A stretch of DNA of 20,565 nt from a virus. The stretch spans positions 1-20,565 of IMG/VR virus record IMGVR_UViG_3300044678_001267. The stretch is one strand, 5' to 3'. The translations under genes were made by a program, and so were the position numbers. The notes beneath the pieces were generated by a model. It searched no databases and was not told where the DNA came from. It saw only the letters and a list, made by a program, of their open reading frames with translations. How positions within the stretch are numbered: the stretch's first letter is position 1; each line of letters begins with the position of its first letter. This document shows positions 20,301-20,565 of the stretch, piece after piece.

Positions 20301-20565
20301 AAAAATGATAATTTTGAGTTTACCTATACTCCAGTTCAAATATTTCAAATAAATACGGTTGAATCAACGGTTAATTTTTACGTAGTTTCAAATGGAGACT
20401 CTGGACAAAGAGGCAAGATCTATGCTATTGATTCAAAGACTGGTCAGTTACAGAATGGAATATCTTACTACTTAAATGGAGTGTTAGTTGCAAATCCAGT
20501 AATAGATTCTAAAAACTGGTATTTTTTAAGCGTATCGTTTGCAACACCACTTAAATTTAACTCAT
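17334..20565 (+). CDS. Giant LamG/concanavalin-like tail protein (3' end outside the window)
   Basis: The frame is open from ATG 17334 to the last base: 1077 codons with no stop. The N-terminus reads SNPSNLYAEKIFSEHPISLW. A LamG-type sandwich is visible around residues 270-410: PSIIFPGFGFLNDSGRYNNY, then VEMWIRV, IQIVYLENKVLLFLNGEKVA and LGFYSYENVYPFELD. A similar pattern returns at the end (QNGISYYLNGVLVANP, WYFLSVSF), so at least two such domains are likely. LamG folds bind glycans or proteins, so a tail-tip or side-fibre host-binding role is expected. Its own promoter and AGGAG lie upstream. The protein is Asn/Ser/Tyr-rich with few cysteines. Length and C-terminal part are unknown. Confidence 0.85.
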   Translation, partial: MSNPSNLYAEKIFSEHPISLWALDDKSDYVMLLDAGQKDISSWTVSDCTISEETSISTQPFLTESLYKVTGIPSTTINKVAVLTSGTLFNFQDLSSELDTFAISCYFYSNSLHLNSVAIGYKYTDVITGNPVEVLKNVPISVNNKWFLLSETFKIINQNTTVQAIIKIGYSASVNGSEAYEFFLNGLSIGQWSEEFQNYSIGSDVVNIPSNISIETSEGIVARSYGSDANYGYYLVNNNKVYAQNFGVPLVYGASNVTKLFPNINEDETAKPSIIFPGFGFLNDSGRYNNYTVEMWIRVGVDTLESKRIFGPINSNDGLYVDDCFITLVVDNNFKSVYVGEWFRPMLIQIVYLENKVLLFLNGEKVADLNINNSTINLLSKLDEADKDQDWLGFYSYENVYPFELDCFAIYPYVIPEIISKKRWVYGQAVQSLESVDSSYSGKSAHIDYSFADYGTNYHYPNIGKWEQGKIDNLSYSNSHLSTQDYELPNITIGNSVAINDWYTDLSELQDEDNLWASFLTYTGSYTFNNFNILNEEIASLHGVFKTTSLLNSTILLIKNKNNSDFFSIETTGVGGLVYKINVSGTETILHETTYQQNAYLEIGVYLEDLISTFGNDVATFFGNKDSLKLTLLNNEDGDSCFDQNMYRFGLSTKNNHKIFSSQFQANGIIKDDSNINVHLAHNLASYTLHPTVKYNKYYLDIGIAGYWEDYVPLKYFAKYTTNSSGKKEYSLDYIQYNINFPSPSIFKVVENAGGWTYGQLDEKFAVPVQQSYEVLDNSLFSGYNNYEDLQYNRSDLSYEYDSVNSLVQSYVSFQFTKTGINKSFESFTTIAPALKSGILNLDNYPDWQNTIFLVENDTIIYPPSSVSFESLSMSTHLKFNVRSTINRKIKIKSLEFSSRSLEENASTPISTKTGTKLYPYIKNGIYNDYKGKNPISIYKHSNPYLYLTRYSGVKLKGDFNYYQNRGLSMPINENKDTLFSVSTIQLAIKNDNFEFTYTPVQIFQINTVESTVNFYVVSNGDSGQRGKIYAIDSKTGQLQNGISYYLNGVLVANPVIDSKNWYFLSVSFATPLKFNS

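Overview
The window reads as the tail and host-interaction region of an AT-rich tailed bacteriophage (Caudoviricetes). Nearly every gene lies on the + strand and is packed tightly, with stop/start overlaps (TAATG, ATGA). Most products are small beta-rich tail-fibre or baseplate proteins, a collagen-like protein, or adhesin modules. No head, portal, terminase or polymerase gene is visible, so this is one internal segment of a larger genome. The host cannot be read directly. Leaderless-looking starts, a coenzyme-B12 ribonucleotide reductase and a PASTA domain would fit a phage of low-GC (for example freshwater) Actinobacteria, but that is inference.

Layout. 1-609: a small one-helix membrane protein, then a gap with no protein gene. 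The gap holds an AT-rich repeat, a perfect DnaA-box 9-mer and a promoter-hairpin unit that could make a ~55-nt RNA. 610-4003: baseplate/fibre proteins, including a collagen-like fibre and two ~33-codon micro-genes wedged between larger genes. 4013-4918: a protein with a PASTA-like domain, five FxVFGFSP octapeptides and a C-terminal Hint (intein/Hedgehog-type) domain. 4915-5490 (- strand): a secreted lysozyme/transglycosylase with its own strong promoter and a palindrome at its start site. 5629-11903: more tail-fibre genes, with a glycosyltransferase in their midst. 11935-13194: a second octapeptide-Hint protein, now carrying two fibronectin III domains. 13243-17312: metabolic and modifying enzymes, namely two tandem paralogous 2OG-Fe(II) oxygenase-like proteins, a monomeric B12-dependent ribonucleotide reductase and a prolyl-4-hydroxylase-like oxygenase. 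17334-20565: the first 1077 codons of a giant LamG-like tail protein that runs off the window.

How it fits together. The tail genes share exchangeable modules: a BppU-like sandwich in three copies, a C-terminal adhesin domain in two, another C-terminal sandwich in two, and an FK(I/V)K.GLVV head in two. This points to a branched, diversifying receptor-binding apparatus. The oxygenases and glycosyltransferase could modify virion proteins; the collagen-like repeat is an obvious candidate substrate. Transcription appears to be split into many short units, each with an extended -10 element (TGNTATAAT or close variant) and usually no clear -35. In four units this element ends exactly six bases before the ATG, predicting leaderless mRNA.

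The most striking element is the pair of tail proteins in which an adhesive N-terminal domain, an invariant octapeptide array and an atypical Hint domain are joined. They may form a self-processing or self-ligating tail appendage.
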